A DNA stretch of 43,919 nt from contig NW_022985210.1 of NCBI RefSeq assembly GCF_010093535.1, positions 196,335 through 240,253 of the forward strand, written 5' to 3'. The DNA comes from Lindgomyces ingoldianus (lineage: Eukaryota; Ascomycota; Dothideomycetes; Pleosporales; Lindgomycetaceae). Position 1 is the stretch's first letter; the number at the start of each line of letters is the position of its first letter. The position numbers and the translations under genes are program-made. The notes under the pieces were generated by a model, which made no database searches, was not told the DNA's origin, and worked only from the letters and a program-made list of their open reading frames with translations. Below are positions 11,801-23,350 of this stretch, piece by piece.

Positions 11801-13260
11801 AGATCTTGCCGCCCAAGCCTTCGGAATTTCTGCAATACGCAAAGGCGGGCAATGCGGATAACGTGCGTTTGAAGGCCTGGGACGCGCTGATTGAGATGGG
11901 AATGGCCAAGAATTCCAGCATTCTGCTCCTCATGTTGGAGGAAATTGCATCCGATCCCTCTCCTTACTTCCGTGGCGAACTCCTCCGCGTGTTTGGCAAA
12001 GCCGTTGGACAAGTCGCCATCAACGAAGTACCTGCCTCTGAAAGGTCTGTGCGCGCCGTCAACGACTCACTCGTGGTCGAGGAAGAGCAAGGCATCACTG
12101 AACGAGAATTGGAACTCGCCAGAAAGACACTCTATGGAGCTCTAGCGGGTCTGAAACAAGACATGAAAGCAGACGCGGCGTTCCGGAAGGCATTGGAAAC
12201 AGCACTCACATCGACCACGACATCTCTTCGAGACATCTCGGAGCTGTTGGAAGTTGCAAACCTCGTCTATGCGCCTGTCGATAAGCTCGAAGTGCGGGTT
12301 TCCTTGCCGCGCTATTGGGGCTTGCAGAATCTCGGTGGCGGGAAGGTACGGTTTTATCGGACGAGTAAAGTTAGACTTACACCAAGGGCCCCGAGGATGC
12401 CGGCTGTGCAGACTGTGAAGGAGAGACCGGCACCGAAGAGACAGCGTACGATGCTTAATCTCTCATTCAATCAACCTCCACCGACGGTGGCGGCCGCACC
12501 TATGCCAGTGCCAGCCACCGCACCAGCTCCGGCGACAGTACAAGTGCCTACGCCTGTACCCTTACCAACTCCCGTCATTTCAAAAGCTGTATCGCTACCG
12601 GTTCCAGTTCCAGTTCCAGTTCCGGCTCCGGCTCCGGCTCCGGCTCCAGTTCAAGTTCCAGCTCCAGCTCCAGCTCCAGTTCTAGTTCCAGTTCCAGTTC
12701 CAGTTCCAGCTCTAGCTTCAGCTCCAGCTCCAGCTCCAGCTCTAGTTCCAGTTCCAGCTCCAGCTCCAGCTCCCGTTGTAGTTCCAATTCCAGTTCGAGC
12801 ACCCATGCCAATCAAACTCCGAATTCCAACCCCAACACCCGCGCCCGCATCCACCCCAACCATCACACCAACTCCGCCTCCTCCCGCTCCCACGGCAACT
12901 GCATCCCATAAACCAAAGACTAAGACGAAAGCAAAGCCACACAAGCCCCAACTCATTGTTAAACTCCACCTCCGGCCCGACAAACTCGCTCTCTTTAAAG
13001 TCTCAGATCCGCCAGCAAAGAAGCGTAAAGCATCCGATCTTTCCAACCCTCTGGACGTCAATGAGCGTCCGTTGAAGAGGCAGGCTAGTGTCGAATTATT
13101 GGGCAATAGTGGGTTGGTTAAGCAGGGGAGTGTGGATACTGCGGGTACGGTGAATGCGAGTGTCAGCGAAGGGACTCGTGGTATGCCGGCGCCGCCGCAG
13201 AAACGCTTGTTGCTGAAGTTGAAGATTGGAGAGAAGGCGAGGGCTTTTTCTTCGGGGTAA
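8854..13260 (+). CDS. taf2: TFIID subunit 2 (TAF2)
   Basis: Two exons, 8854-9645 and 9691-13260 (45-nt intron), give 1453 residues. TAF2 is the TFIID subunit that contacts initiator DNA together with TAF1 in the nucleus. The N-terminal third resembles M1 aminopeptidases (GFTVLKQKLDLDVSF, LKEVRLNCRQLKP, then FPCVDDGTTRCIFDISI). At the position of the zinc-binding HEXXH motif the protein reads VHAVASQW (residues ~402-409), so peptidase activity is absent, as is usual in TAF2. Helical HEAT-like repeats follow to about residue 1165. The C-terminal tail holds a VP/AP repeat tract (~residues 1233-1298), basic KPKTKTKAKPHKP and KKRKASD stretches, and ends near 1453. ATG 8854 is chosen because upstream in-frame sequence has no ATG and family homology begins near GFTVL. 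Fungal TAF2 commonly has a long basic tail. Confidence 0.92.
12597..12791 (+). repeat. Hexamer repeat inside TAF2 coding sequence
   Basis: About 32 copies of a 6-bp unit, GTTCCA or GCTCCA with CCG variants, encode alternating Val-Pro and Ala-Pro. The unit is a multiple of three, so length changes keep frame. On the opposite strand it produces an artefactual Leu-Glu ORF. Confidence 0.9.
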
Positions 13261-14408
13261 GGGGCAGGGGCGCGGGAGGGGGAAATGAGATGATAGATGG
13301 GTGGGTGGTGGGCCGGCAGATTCTTTGGGGTGTTTCTCTTCTTCCTTCTCACCTGCGCATTTGCGGCCTAGGTTTCGGTGTTTTATAGCTGGCTAGCTGG
13401 TTACTCTATCTACTTGGGAAAACATGGGGCTGGAGTTTCGGCGGTACGCATGCATGGCACAGTTGATTGGTGGGATTTATCTCTCTGCATTCATCTAGCG
13501 ATGGCGTCTATTTTATATACCTACTTATTGTGGCTGGGGATTGGCATTGTGGGATTGGGAAATACCCTGCGTGAAGAAACCCCCAGGATTTAGGTAGAAT
13601 AATTGATCCTACGGCTTTAGCGTCTATGTTTTACTTCTTACTGAGCTTAGGCTACTGCGTTCCTTTTGAGAAACTTGATAGTCCTTGATTCCTATGCAAG
13701 TAGAGTTAACGATAGAGAGGGGTTTCTAGCTCAAGCACCTACCTGCAAGGAGTGGAGATGATTGTAAATGCAGGTAAGTGTTTGATTGTGTACCCATAAT
13801 TAAAGAATGAAGAATCGCTAATGGCCTCTAGAACCTATCAAATATGAGACCTCTGATGGGTAGGAACGTCGAAATCGGCGATCGCATCAATTCAAAAGTC
13901 AAGGCTGAGGCAACATATGGCTTAGGTATCACGTGGTCACATGACACCGTGTCCAGCTCGCGACTTCATACATTCTAAGACAACGCTAACACTTGCACGC
14001 ACACACATGCTAGACGGAAGGGGGGGAAAATTTGGTATCATGAATCTAGCTACTAAGCTACTACTATGTCACTAAGGGGAAAGATATACCTTGTGGGATG
14101 GAAATGGTATCGTTTAATTCGTAGAAACCCGCTTTTTGGGACACCAGGCTAAGAAGCGTTGACCACATCCATAAGATTCGGAAATCGAACTCGTAAGATA
14201 TGCTGGAGCGGAAGGAGGACCTTCTTTCCGTGGACAAGGTGGCAGACGTCCCTTACACCAAACAGATTTCCTTGGTTCGTGAGACGGTACAAATGGCTTC
14301 CTCCTCCTCTTTGTTCGTGTAGCTGTAGACGTGATGATGTATTCTCTCTCTCTCTATTTGATGTTTCACCCACCGCCTGCGGCGCTCTCAGCAACAGGTC
14401 TGCGGGGG
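13261..14408. other. Convergent intergenic region between TAF2 and BAH/PHD gene
   Basis: Holds the 3' ends of two convergent genes. A CACGTG E-box-like palindrome lies near 13931-13936. A CT microsatellite lies around 14344-14355. The short ORFs at 13378-13593 and 14149-14416 show no protein character. Confidence 0.5.
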
Positions 14409-16106
14409 TCAAATAGTCTCCATGGTGGCGTCACCTGACTGTTCGGACATAGAAGGCTCGCTAGCTCCAGCTAAGGCTTCCTTATCTAGGACCCATTCAT
14501 TTCCCTCCTCTTCCTCCCTTTCCTCGTCGACATCCTCTTGCTCTTCTTCCCTATTGATGACTGAATCCGGCGATAACTCCTTCTGCCTCCTCGGTAAAGC
14601 CTCCCTCGCCAACGATGACGCTTCACCGTCCACCTGAATATTATCATCGGTCTTAATATCCTCCTCCTTCGCAGCCACACTAATCTCCGCATTCTGTCCA
14701 CTGTCTTCAATATCTTCACCACATTTCAGACACCTCAGCGGCGCTTCCCAAGTCTTCTTCCCCTGGTTCGGTCGCTCGTCCGTGATGATCATTTGTACCT
14801 TCTCCGACTCCAACATAACTACCTGCGCGGAGAAGAACAAGTCTTCCGATATCCTGGCAGGTTGGAAGGTGCTAGCAGCCCTTCCCGTCAGGACTGATTT
14901 CTTCCGTCCACGTTTGGTCGGTGTGCCATTGGCAGAAGTTATGCCCGACGATCGACGGCGTTTTTTGGAATTCGCTTGTGAGGCCGAGGGCGTGGTTGGT
15001 TGGCTGTTGGTGGGCTCTTGTTTTCCTAGTCCAGCTGAGGCACCGGAATGGATGTTGTGGGATTTGTATTCGTTGTCGATGGCGTCGTTCTCGAGACAGG
15101 GACCGTGGAGCCAGGTGTTGCAGTGGGGGCATTGAATGAGGAGCTTGTCAGGGTTGCAGGGTGTGTTGTCGATGCAGTGGGTTGGGAGTTCCTGGATCTG
15201 GTTAGCGACTGAGACTTGAAGATTTCAGGGCAGATAGGCAGACACACCGAAATGACGGTTTTGCCTTTTAGCTTCGGGTTCTCGAGACCGGGCACGACAT
15301 TCAACGTCTGCCGCCAGAACAGCTGGTTCGGGTCCAGAACTTCATTTTGGTTGCTTTGTTCGACCCAATGCTTCACCTCGGCCTTCGAGTCGACGGTTGT
15401 GGCGTCGACTATCTGCATGTAGTTGCTGGCGATCAACTCGTTCTCTCCGTGGTATGGCTGACGGCCCTTGGGAAGATCCTCGGGTCGGTACATCCAATAT
15501 ACGCGCAGGAAGACGTGTTGCTCGTCTCCGGCGCGGACTTCGAGGACTTTGGCGACCCAGCCTTTGACAGTTGCGTTAGGGTCTGGGTCCTGCTCTTCAC
15601 TTGCTTTAATGAAGACGAAGTCATCGACGGAGAAGGTCTCTTTTAAGACTGCACGAAGAGATGGCTGGTTAGCAGCTACTCTCGCTGCGCGAGAAGACAG
15701 TGGACTCACTGGTGAACTTGCGATAGCGCGAAGTCGCCTCCCAGTACTCTGCAGGCAGAATCTCATAATTGAGGTCCGGCAACGCGGATCCGGGGAAAGG
15801 ATTGAATTGCTTGAGATTGCCATTTTCGTCCAGATTCTCCTTCAGTTTCGAGTTCTTGTGCAGTTCCGTCTCGGCCAACTTCCGCTTCTTGCTCGCCTTT
15901 TCTAGCGTCTTAGGATGCGGGAAGTTGATGGTGAAGCCGGTGAAGCCGGTTGCGTCAAGGGCTGACCAGTCTACTGGCCCGGGCTTGGGGACTTTGGCCT
16001 TTGCTCTCCTGAGCGTCGGCTGCGGGGTGTCGGTGCTGGATTCTAGGGCGGGGCTCGAGACGTCCTGGGAGAGGTACTGAGGAGGGCTTTTACTTTGGCG
16101 GGCCAT
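14409..16106 (-). CDS. BAH domain protein with C-terminal PHD-like zinc finger
   Basis: Three exons on the minus strand, 16106-15710, 15648-15248 and 15197-14409, with introns of 61 and 50 nt, give 528 residues. A BAH domain (roughly residues 140-270) begins after KETFSVDDFVFIKASEEQD and includes VKGWVAKVLEVRAG, FLRVYWMYRPEDLPKGR and HGENELIASNYMQIVDATTV. BAH domains bind nucleosomes or modified histones. A PHD-like cluster follows (CHCIDNTPCN, LLIQCPHCNTWLHGPC) with a short binding-site spacing, then a linker with basic patches (KKRRRS, KRGRKKS) that look like nuclear localisation signals. An acidic tail (EEEQEDVDEEREEEEGNEW) ends the protein. The start at 16106 has a good context (GCCATGG); an upstream in-frame ATG at 16241 would add a low-complexity leader. 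The role is probably chromatin reading, by domain inference; its partners are unknown. Confidence 0.85.
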
Positions 16107-16158
16107 GGCAACGGCTAGTTTGACACCTGGTCTGCTTCGAGTGATGAGCACTGCTGCA

Positions 16159-16213
16159 GCTCTGGCGGGGCTCTGGCGGAGCTCTGGCGGAGCTCTGGCG
16201 GAGCGCTGGCGGC
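16159..16213. repeat. ~12-bp tandem repeat upstream of the BAH/PHD start
   Basis: About five imperfect copies of GCTCTGGCGGAG lie 55-110 bp upstream of the chosen ATG. They would be 5' UTR or promoter for the 16106 start, or coding if the 16241 ATG is used. Confidence 0.7.
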
Positions 16214-16242
16214 GGCGGAAAAGGCTCCTGACGCGACTCAAG

Positions 16243-18393
16243 CTCTCGCCACTGCGAGGGATGTTGGTCGCGCTAGATTGACCAGGGAGAGACTAGCTGA
16301 GCCTTCAGAGGACGATTGGCGACGCAGAAACTTGATGACGGTGAATGCTGCGGATCAGAAGACTGCTCCGATAGTTCGGGATTAGCGCGCCAAGACTACA
16401 TGTCATCCCTTCATCATTCACTTTTAGACTGTTCAAGTTTCGTCGTGCTCGAATATTCAATTCCGTATTCTCATTTGATGGCTTACTATCAACAGTATGT
16501 CTGAAGTAGAGGGAGAGTTGAATCTAAACAAAAAATAAGCGTGCTGTTGTATTCTATTATTAGCATACTGATCATATCCGGTAACCTCCAGAGTTTCCAA
16601 GGCTGGAACGCTTGCATCTTCACATCTCAAATGCTACCCCAGACAGCTGGAACTCGGCACCACAGGGAACTGCTTACCGAAGGCCTATTACCTCAGCAGA
16701 AAACCAATAATGAACGAAGAAGCCCGACTCGTTCGCGAGACTGGTCATGTATGTGGCAGGCTGTGAGCCATCAAGTCGCGGCGACAGACCAACGCGTCTC
16801 CTTCTGGCTTCATTACTTCTCTGGTAGTCTGTTTCTTTTACTCCACCTCTCGTAACATAGCAAATGGGTCGACGCACTATTCCCGCCGACACCTTCCCTC
16901 CAGCTCTAACATCATCGCCTACTGTTCTTCCCATCAATATGAAATAGTCATAGCCACTATCCAATGGGCTGAAGACTGAGCTGACAAGGGAAGCGAGAGG
17001 AACTGTTTCTTGCGCCCGAGCCCTGACCAAGAACGAGATCGCCATCTAGCTGGTCTACTGTGTGTGCAGAGAATGCGGCGCTTCTATAGCCACTAAAGGA
17101 CCGCGATCAATTGTAATTAATGCACTATAGGAAGGCGAGTTTATACTACCTACGCCATATCTTGTGTGCTGTGTTATACGGTATCAACGGAAGGGTACGT
17201 CTAATCGCACGAACTTGGTGTATGGTGAATGCAGCCGAAGGAATGGTAGGTAAGCGCTGACGAGCATGCTCTTCCTCAATGACAAATGGGTTATGATATT
17301 TTCGGATTAGAAGGAGCTTTGGCGTTACGGTTAAAATAAACGAGAAGAACTAAGCTGTGTTCCTGAACAGCTGCAAGAAGGATTATGGCATAGATATGCA
17401 GTCGAATGTAAGTGGAACCTTTATGTGGTCCTCATGTATATCTTCAAGTTTTTGGGTGTGACTGAGTGATGGACAAAGTGCTTGTATTGTAATGGGAAGT
17501 ACGATTGAAAGGTCTAAGAAGTCTTGGGGTTGAAGACAAGGAGGGAGATCTACAAAAGGCCCGTGGGTGGAACACTACGGCAGGAAGAGTGGGATAGAGA
17601 TTGAGGAAGGACAACGGTCGTAGAATAATTTGGTGAAATCGGAAGGGAGCACAATTCGGATATCAAACAGAGCTTTCTTTGGGAAGGAAATGCGTAGATT
17701 GATTGATGAGGACGGCTGAGGTGTGTCTCGTCAGCTGTACGGCGAACATTTTGGATCTCTTGGGTAAAATATTATAGAAGGTAATGCTCTAAACCTAACG
17801 TCTATCCCTGGGTCGCGCAAATCCCCCCGTGCCGCAATTATTCCACAGATTTGACATCTTAACTATCCCCACATATCTTCTATCGCTCTATTATACTATA
17901 TAATTATTCCATGAACTTTTCTCTGTGGAATGAGGGCTTGCGGCAAAAAATTACTTGGTGTTGAGCTATACTGTCGCTTGTGCTTTCTAATCCACCGGAA
18001 GCTGCATTAGCTTTACACCCCTACCTTAACACTATAGCTCGAGGCATTTCATATATCGGAATGATAGCTGGGTAGACTAATGATAGAAGAATATATTCTG
18101 AGTTTCTTACAGATGCTTGATCTTGATAAAGTACATTCTAGATTTGTCTGTGAACAAGACTCAATTCTGAGCCTCAGCCCGCCAAGTTTAGCGTGCTTAC
18201 GTTAACCCTTAGTATACTGTATCATATCTCATCCTTGGACTAGCCCGATGTATCAAGGTGTATGGCGCGTTTCTCGAAGCATCTATGATAGTCACGTGAA
18301 TTCTATTATTGGCACCAGCGGGTTCCTTCCAGGTAGTGCGGTTGAAGCTGTCGCGCTGGCCTTTATGGCAGCCATCATAACACCACGGTAGAC
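16243..18393. other. Gene-poor region
   Basis: About 2.1 kb without a recognisable gene. A 123-codon minus-strand ORF (17045-16674) has no family likeness. Composition becomes AT-rich from about 17.8 kb. An 8-bp inverted repeat, GTAGGGAA/TTCCCTAC with an 11-nt loop, sits inside the transposase start region near 18460-18490. Confidence 0.5.
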
Positions 18394-18990
18394 ATGGAAC
18401 CGGCTAGCCAAGTGCTGGCGCAAATTGACCCTATAGATGTACCTGCAGTCTCGGCTTGCCCTGTAGGGAACAAAGAAGAGATTCCCTACCATACTTAGTA
18501 CTACCAGAAGCGCGGACAGCCTTTAATAAAGGAGAAGGCTTAAAGCTAGCAATACCTTACCCTACCTAAGAAGAAAGCTTTTATTAACTTTATATTACAT
18601 ATAAATGCAGTTAGAACTCCTATACGTGTAAAGTATATACTTGCGCTTGCCTTTTGCATTGCTTACTGCTGTACTACAAAACAACCCTCTAAGCTACTAA
18701 AGAAGAATTAGCCTTAGGCCTTACATAACTGCTACCTACAGATTAAGTTAAAGACAAACAGGCCTATGCCCTAGAAGCGTTATAATAATAGTATATATAA
18801 TAAGGTAGTGCACTAGTTTAATGTGATTAAGAAGGAACTTTATAAACTAGAAGTCTTACTAGAGAATGTCTATAATATAGATAAGATAGGCATTATGCTT
18901 TCTATGCTTAGCTCTGTTAAAGTCCTTACAGGTAAAGATAATTAACAGGACTATAGAGGAACTAGCATAAAGCGCATAATAGTTACTACT
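18394..18990 (+). pseudogene. Truncated pogo-like DDE transposase (element A)
   Basis: One frame starts MEPASQVLAQIDPIDVPAV and continues through stops as QYLTLPKKKAFINFILHINA, VRTPIRVKYILALAFCIA, VVHXFNVIKKELYKLEVLLE and NVYNIDKIGIMLSMLSSVKV, then KDNXQDYRG. This matches fungal pogo/Tigger-type transposases. The first catalytic Asp block, normally NMDETG, reads NIDKIG, all by G-to-A or C-to-T transitions. Similarity stops at about 18990 after IKRIIVTT, well before the other catalytic residues. The first ~100 bases are undamaged and the rest is heavily mutated. No left terminal repeat was found. Confidence 0.75.
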
Positions 18991-19007
18991 AACGTACTTT
19001 ACAGGCG

Positions 19008-19044
19008 AGTTGCTTACACACCTAAGTTGCTTACTTTTACTAAG
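19008..19044 (+). repeat. Left terminal inverted repeat of element B
   Basis: Begins AGTTGCTTACACACCTAAG and repeats the AGTTGCTTAC decamer at 19025. The partner is 29585-29621. Confidence 0.75.
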
Positions 19045-19429
19045 ACCCTACTACACTACTCTTTTTACACTAATATATTTCTAATAACACTACTTAAATG
19101 TGTTAAAAAAATGTTAAATGCAGCTTATACTTTAAGCTTTTAAATAAAATGTAACACTTTTTAAATAATATGCTATAGCTATTTATAAAGTTTTTTAAAA
19201 AATAATAAGTAACTAACACACTAGACAACATTTTTAAGCTAATTATATAGCTAATTTATAAAAGCTAAATAATAATAAAAAGTAGGTAATTATTTAGCAC
19301 ATACTTAAGCTAGATATGTAAGAATTTCCCCTCTAGCTAGTAGCTATAGCTAATATAGCTAATTCTTTACACACTAAGTGTAATATAGGCTATATTAGCA
19401 TAAACTAGCTTAATATATTTATTAAGTGC

Positions 19430-19669
19430 TACTTAAAGCTTAAAGTAAAGTTTAAGTGTAAGTATAACTATAAAAAAGCTTTTTATAAAAATTTTATAGT
19501 AATTTAAAGCTAGTTTAACTTTATAAAGAATATTAAAGCTAAGTATAGCATCTAAAATAATAATATATATAACTTTAATAAAATAAAGTTTATAATAGGC
19601 TAAATATCTACTAAAGCAGTTATTAAAATACTATAATAGTTTATAAATAATCTGTAAAAGCAAAGCTTG
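19430..19669 (+). pseudogene. Element B transposase, N-terminal/DDE part
   Basis: A continuous frame with few stops: KLKVKFKCKYNYKKAFYKNF, FNFIKNIKAKYSI, NNNIYNFNKIKFIIG, ISTKAVIK. The catalytic block DETG has become NKIK through transitions, so it is inactive. It is interrupted at 19669 by the 3' LTR of the Gypsy element. Confidence 0.7.
19665..19669. repeat. Left target-site duplication GCTTG of the Gypsy element
   Basis: GCTTG directly precedes TGTTACAATCC at 19670 and is repeated directly after the far LTR at 27862-27866, a perfect 5-bp duplication. Confidence 0.85.
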
Positions 19670-20255
19670 TGTTACAATCCTTACTCCGGGAAAACGGTGC
19701 GTTCCGGAGTACAACGGCCTATATAGTGTTAGTGGAGAAAGGATGAGAACTTAGCTGGATCAGGTGTACAGTCTGTTGAGCAGAGTGAGGGATAGTTGGA
19801 GTTTAGGAGGCAGGCTGTAGTTTGTCCCTATAGCTGTATAGGTAGCTAGGTGTTACTAGTTAGGTAGATAAAAGTTAGAGGTATATATGTTATAAGATAT
19901 ATAAGGCAGCTTAATTTTTTTTAGAAAGAATTTAAGCTTTTTAGTTTATTATAAAAAATAAACTAAACATTAATTATAACTTTTAAACTATAGTTAAGAT
20001 TAAGACTATATACATAGTAGTTGCATGCTTGCATGCTTGCATGCTGTTTTCCTTTGTAGCCTGTAAGCGCGTAAGCCTGCAGTGCTTTATTAGATAGCGC
20101 ATTCTGCTAAGCATTTATCTATAAAATAGCGCTATTCCTCTTCTATTTAGTTATAAGGTCTGCTAATTATAGAGTTAACTGTCTTCTATCTACTATGCTT
20201 AGAGCTGTGTGCAATAGCAAGCTAAGTTATTACAGTCTATTTATTAGCTATAACA
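19670..20255 (-). repeat. 3' LTR of the Gypsy element
   Basis: 586 bp. Starts TGTTACAATCCTTACTCC and ends CTATAACA on the plus strand. The outer ~150 bp retain GC-rich words such as GGTGCGTTCCGGAGT, whereas the inner end is mutated. Confidence 0.88.
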
Positions 20256-21780
20256 CGCAGGCTTTTCTTTTAGTTAGTGTCCTTACTATTATGTTCTTTT
20301 TTTTATAAGTGTTAGGTTTTCTTTTTAGCTAGTGTGTGTTCTTCTATAAACGCCTAATGTACGCTTATTCTTTTTAACTATGCTCTGCTAGGCTCCTTGT
20401 CTTTCTGCCTCTGTTTGTTGCCTTTAAACTGTTGCTTAACTTAATCTACTTTATTGTACAAAAATGCGTCTCTGCAGCGCTTATTATTTAAGTAGTTTCT
20501 CTTATGTAATGTCCTTATTATTAGACAAGTGTGTAGAATGTGTTTAAAAGAGGTGTTATTATAATGCGTTTATGTTAGATGTGTCCTAGAATTGTTTAGA
20601 AAGGGAGCAGAAAAAGTTATAAGTAAAGTTAAAAAAGGCTTAAAAAGATAAGATGTGTAAGAAGAAAAAATTCTTAGCACATTTATAGTTTTCTATAGCC
20701 TGTTAAAAAAGGGTGTAGAAGTAACTTAATCTTTTAGCAGATTAAAAAGTAAAATATCTAAAAAAAAACTTTTTATTACTAGATAAGCTTAAAGCGCTAA
20801 AAGTAAAAGTAGAAGGTTATTTCTTTTCTTAACTAGCATTAAAAAAAAGCAGTCCCCCTATATTATAGCTAGCTAATGCTGCAGTAACTTTAACTAATAA
20901 GGGTATTTTTAGATCTAGAGAGCTTTTGCCTAGTTAGTTTAACCTAAAAAGTGCAAGTAATATTTCTATAACACCTTTTAGGTGTTTTAGAGGTTTGTAA
21001 CAGGTTCTTAGGTGTTTTTACAGGTTAAGTATTTTACTTATTTTATTAAGTAATAGTTTTTTTTTTATTTAAGATTTTTTTAACTTTATATTTAAGTTTC
21101 TTTTTATCCTATTTTTAAGTTGCTAATAGGATATTTTTAGGTGCTAGTTCTAGCTTAGAAATGTAGAACTATAAGAAGATTTTTATGTTTTTTAGTAATT
21201 TAAGCTTGCATGCTTCTAGGCAGGTTTAAATAACTTTATAGAGCTTTATTTATTTTTTAGCTAGCTTCTATGCTAGTTAAGAGTTTTTAAAGTTTATAGT
21301 ATCTAAATATATATAATTATAGAGATGTATTTTTAGTGCTATTTATTAGTGTTAATTTGCTAATGCTTTTATAGCTTTAGCTATAAGCTAAGCTTCTTTG
21401 CCTAATTTCTAGTGTATTTCTAATAGTTATGTTGTCTAGCTTAAGGCCTTTAGTAGATCTGTTAGCTAGGTTCTAGAAAGCTTATATCTGTAAGAGTAGC
21501 TAAAATTTACTTTGTATAGGGTTATCTTAGTTAAGGTAGATTGTGTAGTGTTAATAGCTAACTAGGCTATTAGCAACTATTTAGGCTAATCTGTTTATTT
21601 ATATAAGATGTATTTTTATAAATACTTTTCTATTTCTATGTTTATTTGTTCTGTTTGTTTATCTGTCTAAAGGTAATAGGCTGTAGAGAGTTTATAGGTT
21701 ATTTTAAAGTGTTAGACTATAGTTGTCTAATACTTACTAGTAAAAAGTTTATTTTTATTTAAGATAATAATTTATAGGCA
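20256..21780 (-). pseudogene. 3' part of Gypsy internal region
   Basis: Between the integrase core and the 3' LTR. It should hold the integrase C-terminus and any 3' extension. AT-richness and stops prevent recognising a chromodomain or other motif. Confidence 0.4.
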
Positions 21781-22110
21781 TTTATAAGTTATAAAAAGAT
21801 TTTTCTTTATTTTAAATATAAATTTTTTTATTATTATGCTTTTTTTTATTACTTATATAAAAATAAACTTTGTAGTTTTGTTAACTACTACTGCAATTAT
21901 GTTGCAGAGCCTTTTTATGCTAGGTTTGTAGGATAGTAGTAGTCTTGTTATAAAGTCTATTATTATTATAGTCTAGAGTTGTTTAGGTGCTGTAATTAGC
22001 TAGAGTTATCTGTATAGTTTATGCCTTTAGGGGTTATTCTTATTGCACAGGTTGCACTTTTATAGTACCTTAGTGCATAAGTGTTTTAGTTATAGAATGT
22101 CTTTAAAAAT
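21780..22110 (-). pseudogene. Gypsy integrase remnant
   Basis: The minus strand reads KCNLCNKNNP (the CC half of the HHCC zinc finger, 22042-22056), then IDFITRLLLSYKPSIKRLCN and IIAVVVNKTTKFIFI. This is the integrase core in which the first catalytic Asp is kept in IDFIT, but the later DR..K has become NK. Stops interrupt it. Confidence 0.8.
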
Positions 22111-22379
22111 TACTTTTTTTATTTTTCTTTAAAGTAATTTTATTCTAAGGTGCTTAAATATTAGAGCTTTATAATACTTTTTAATAAAGTTTTTTTATCT
22201 ATATTTAGTAATTATTAAAGAATAGATTAGTCTTTTTAGTTCTAGCCTATTATATACTAGACCTTAGTTAGTTTCCTTAAAGATTGCAAATTCCTTTATG
22301 TTTTCTTCTAATTTATTAAAATAGTTAGAATGTTTACTAAAAACATCTGCTTGTTAATTACTGCTTCTAGGGACATGCT

Positions 22380-22690
22380 TAATAATAAAGTTAAACTATG
22401 CTAACTCTATTACTTATTATACATGCATTAAAGAGAGTTTCTTTGTTGTTAGAAAAGTTACTAAGTTAGTGTAGTTAGTATAAATAGTAAATTATTATCT
22501 AAGTTTTTATAATTTAACTTTCTAATTTTTACAGGCGTTAACTATAGCCTTAAGCTTTTTGTCTAGTATAGTATATTTTTGTTCTGCAGAGGCAAACTTT
22601 GCTAAATAGTATGCTACTAGGTGCTAATAGCTGTTCTCCTGTTTTTATAGAAGGGCTACTTCTTTAGCCTGTTTTAAGGTGTTAGTATGT
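22380..22690 (-). pseudogene. Gypsy RNase H remnant
   Basis: The minus strand reads YLAKFASAEQKYTILDKKL, KAIVNACKNXKVKL and FTIYTNYTNLVTFLTTKKLS, recognisable as the RNase H segment (ancestral DKELLAIV and VYTDHKNL) with Asp-to-Asn and nonsense changes. Confidence 0.75.
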
Positions 22691-22949
22691 ACCTTAGTTT
22701 TAAAAGTTAGGTTGTACATCTTAAGAACTAGATAGCTAGTAATAATCCTTTTTAATTCCTTAAAGGATTAATCTATTTTAGTTGTCTACTAGAACTTGTG
22801 TAACACTTTTTCCTTTATTATAGTGTTAGTAAGAGGGAGCGCTATTTTAAAGTAGTCCTTAATTATTCTTTGTACATAGCCTGTTAGTCTAAGGAATCCC
22901 CTAATTTTAGTAACAGATTTAGGTACAGGCTATTTAAGTACTTTAGTTA

Positions 22950-23350
22950 CTTTTTTTAGGTCTATTTTTATCTAATTTTAGTTTATAATAAACCCTAAAT
23001 ATTTAGTTTTTTATATGTTAAATTTGCATTTTTTTAGTTAGAGGTGTAGGCTGTATTGCCTAAGGCGTTCTAACATAAGTTTTACCTTTAATACGTAGTT
23101 GTCACAGCTTTCCTTAGTGTATATTAGTATATTGTTAAGGTATACTAATACAAATATGTTAAAGTAGAGGTTTAGAGCTGTGTTAATAACTCTTTAGAAA
23201 GTTACAGGTGCGTTAGTAAGCCTAAAGAGTATAATAAGTAGTTTATATAGTCCTTTAAAAGTTTTAAAGGCTGTTATTTATTTATGTCTTTGTTTAATTT
23301 TTATTTTATTAAATTTATCTTAGACATTAAACTTAGTAAAGTGTTTAGTT
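22950..23350 (-). pseudogene. Gypsy reverse transcriptase remnant
   Basis: The minus strand reads FGLTNAPVTFXRVINTAL, NLYFNIFVLVYLNNILIYTK and LMLERLRQYSLHL. The catalytic YLDD box is YLNN (23131-23142) and a Gln codon is a stop, exactly the outcome of C-to-T changes on the other strand. Confidence 0.88.

Noticed and set aside
12575..12811. Minus-strand ORF of repeated Leu-Glu
   Set aside because: Antisense shadow of the TAF2 Val-Pro/Ala-Pro hexamer tract.
16674..17045. 123-codon minus-strand ORF
   Set aside because: No family likeness, signal or motif; no splice context.
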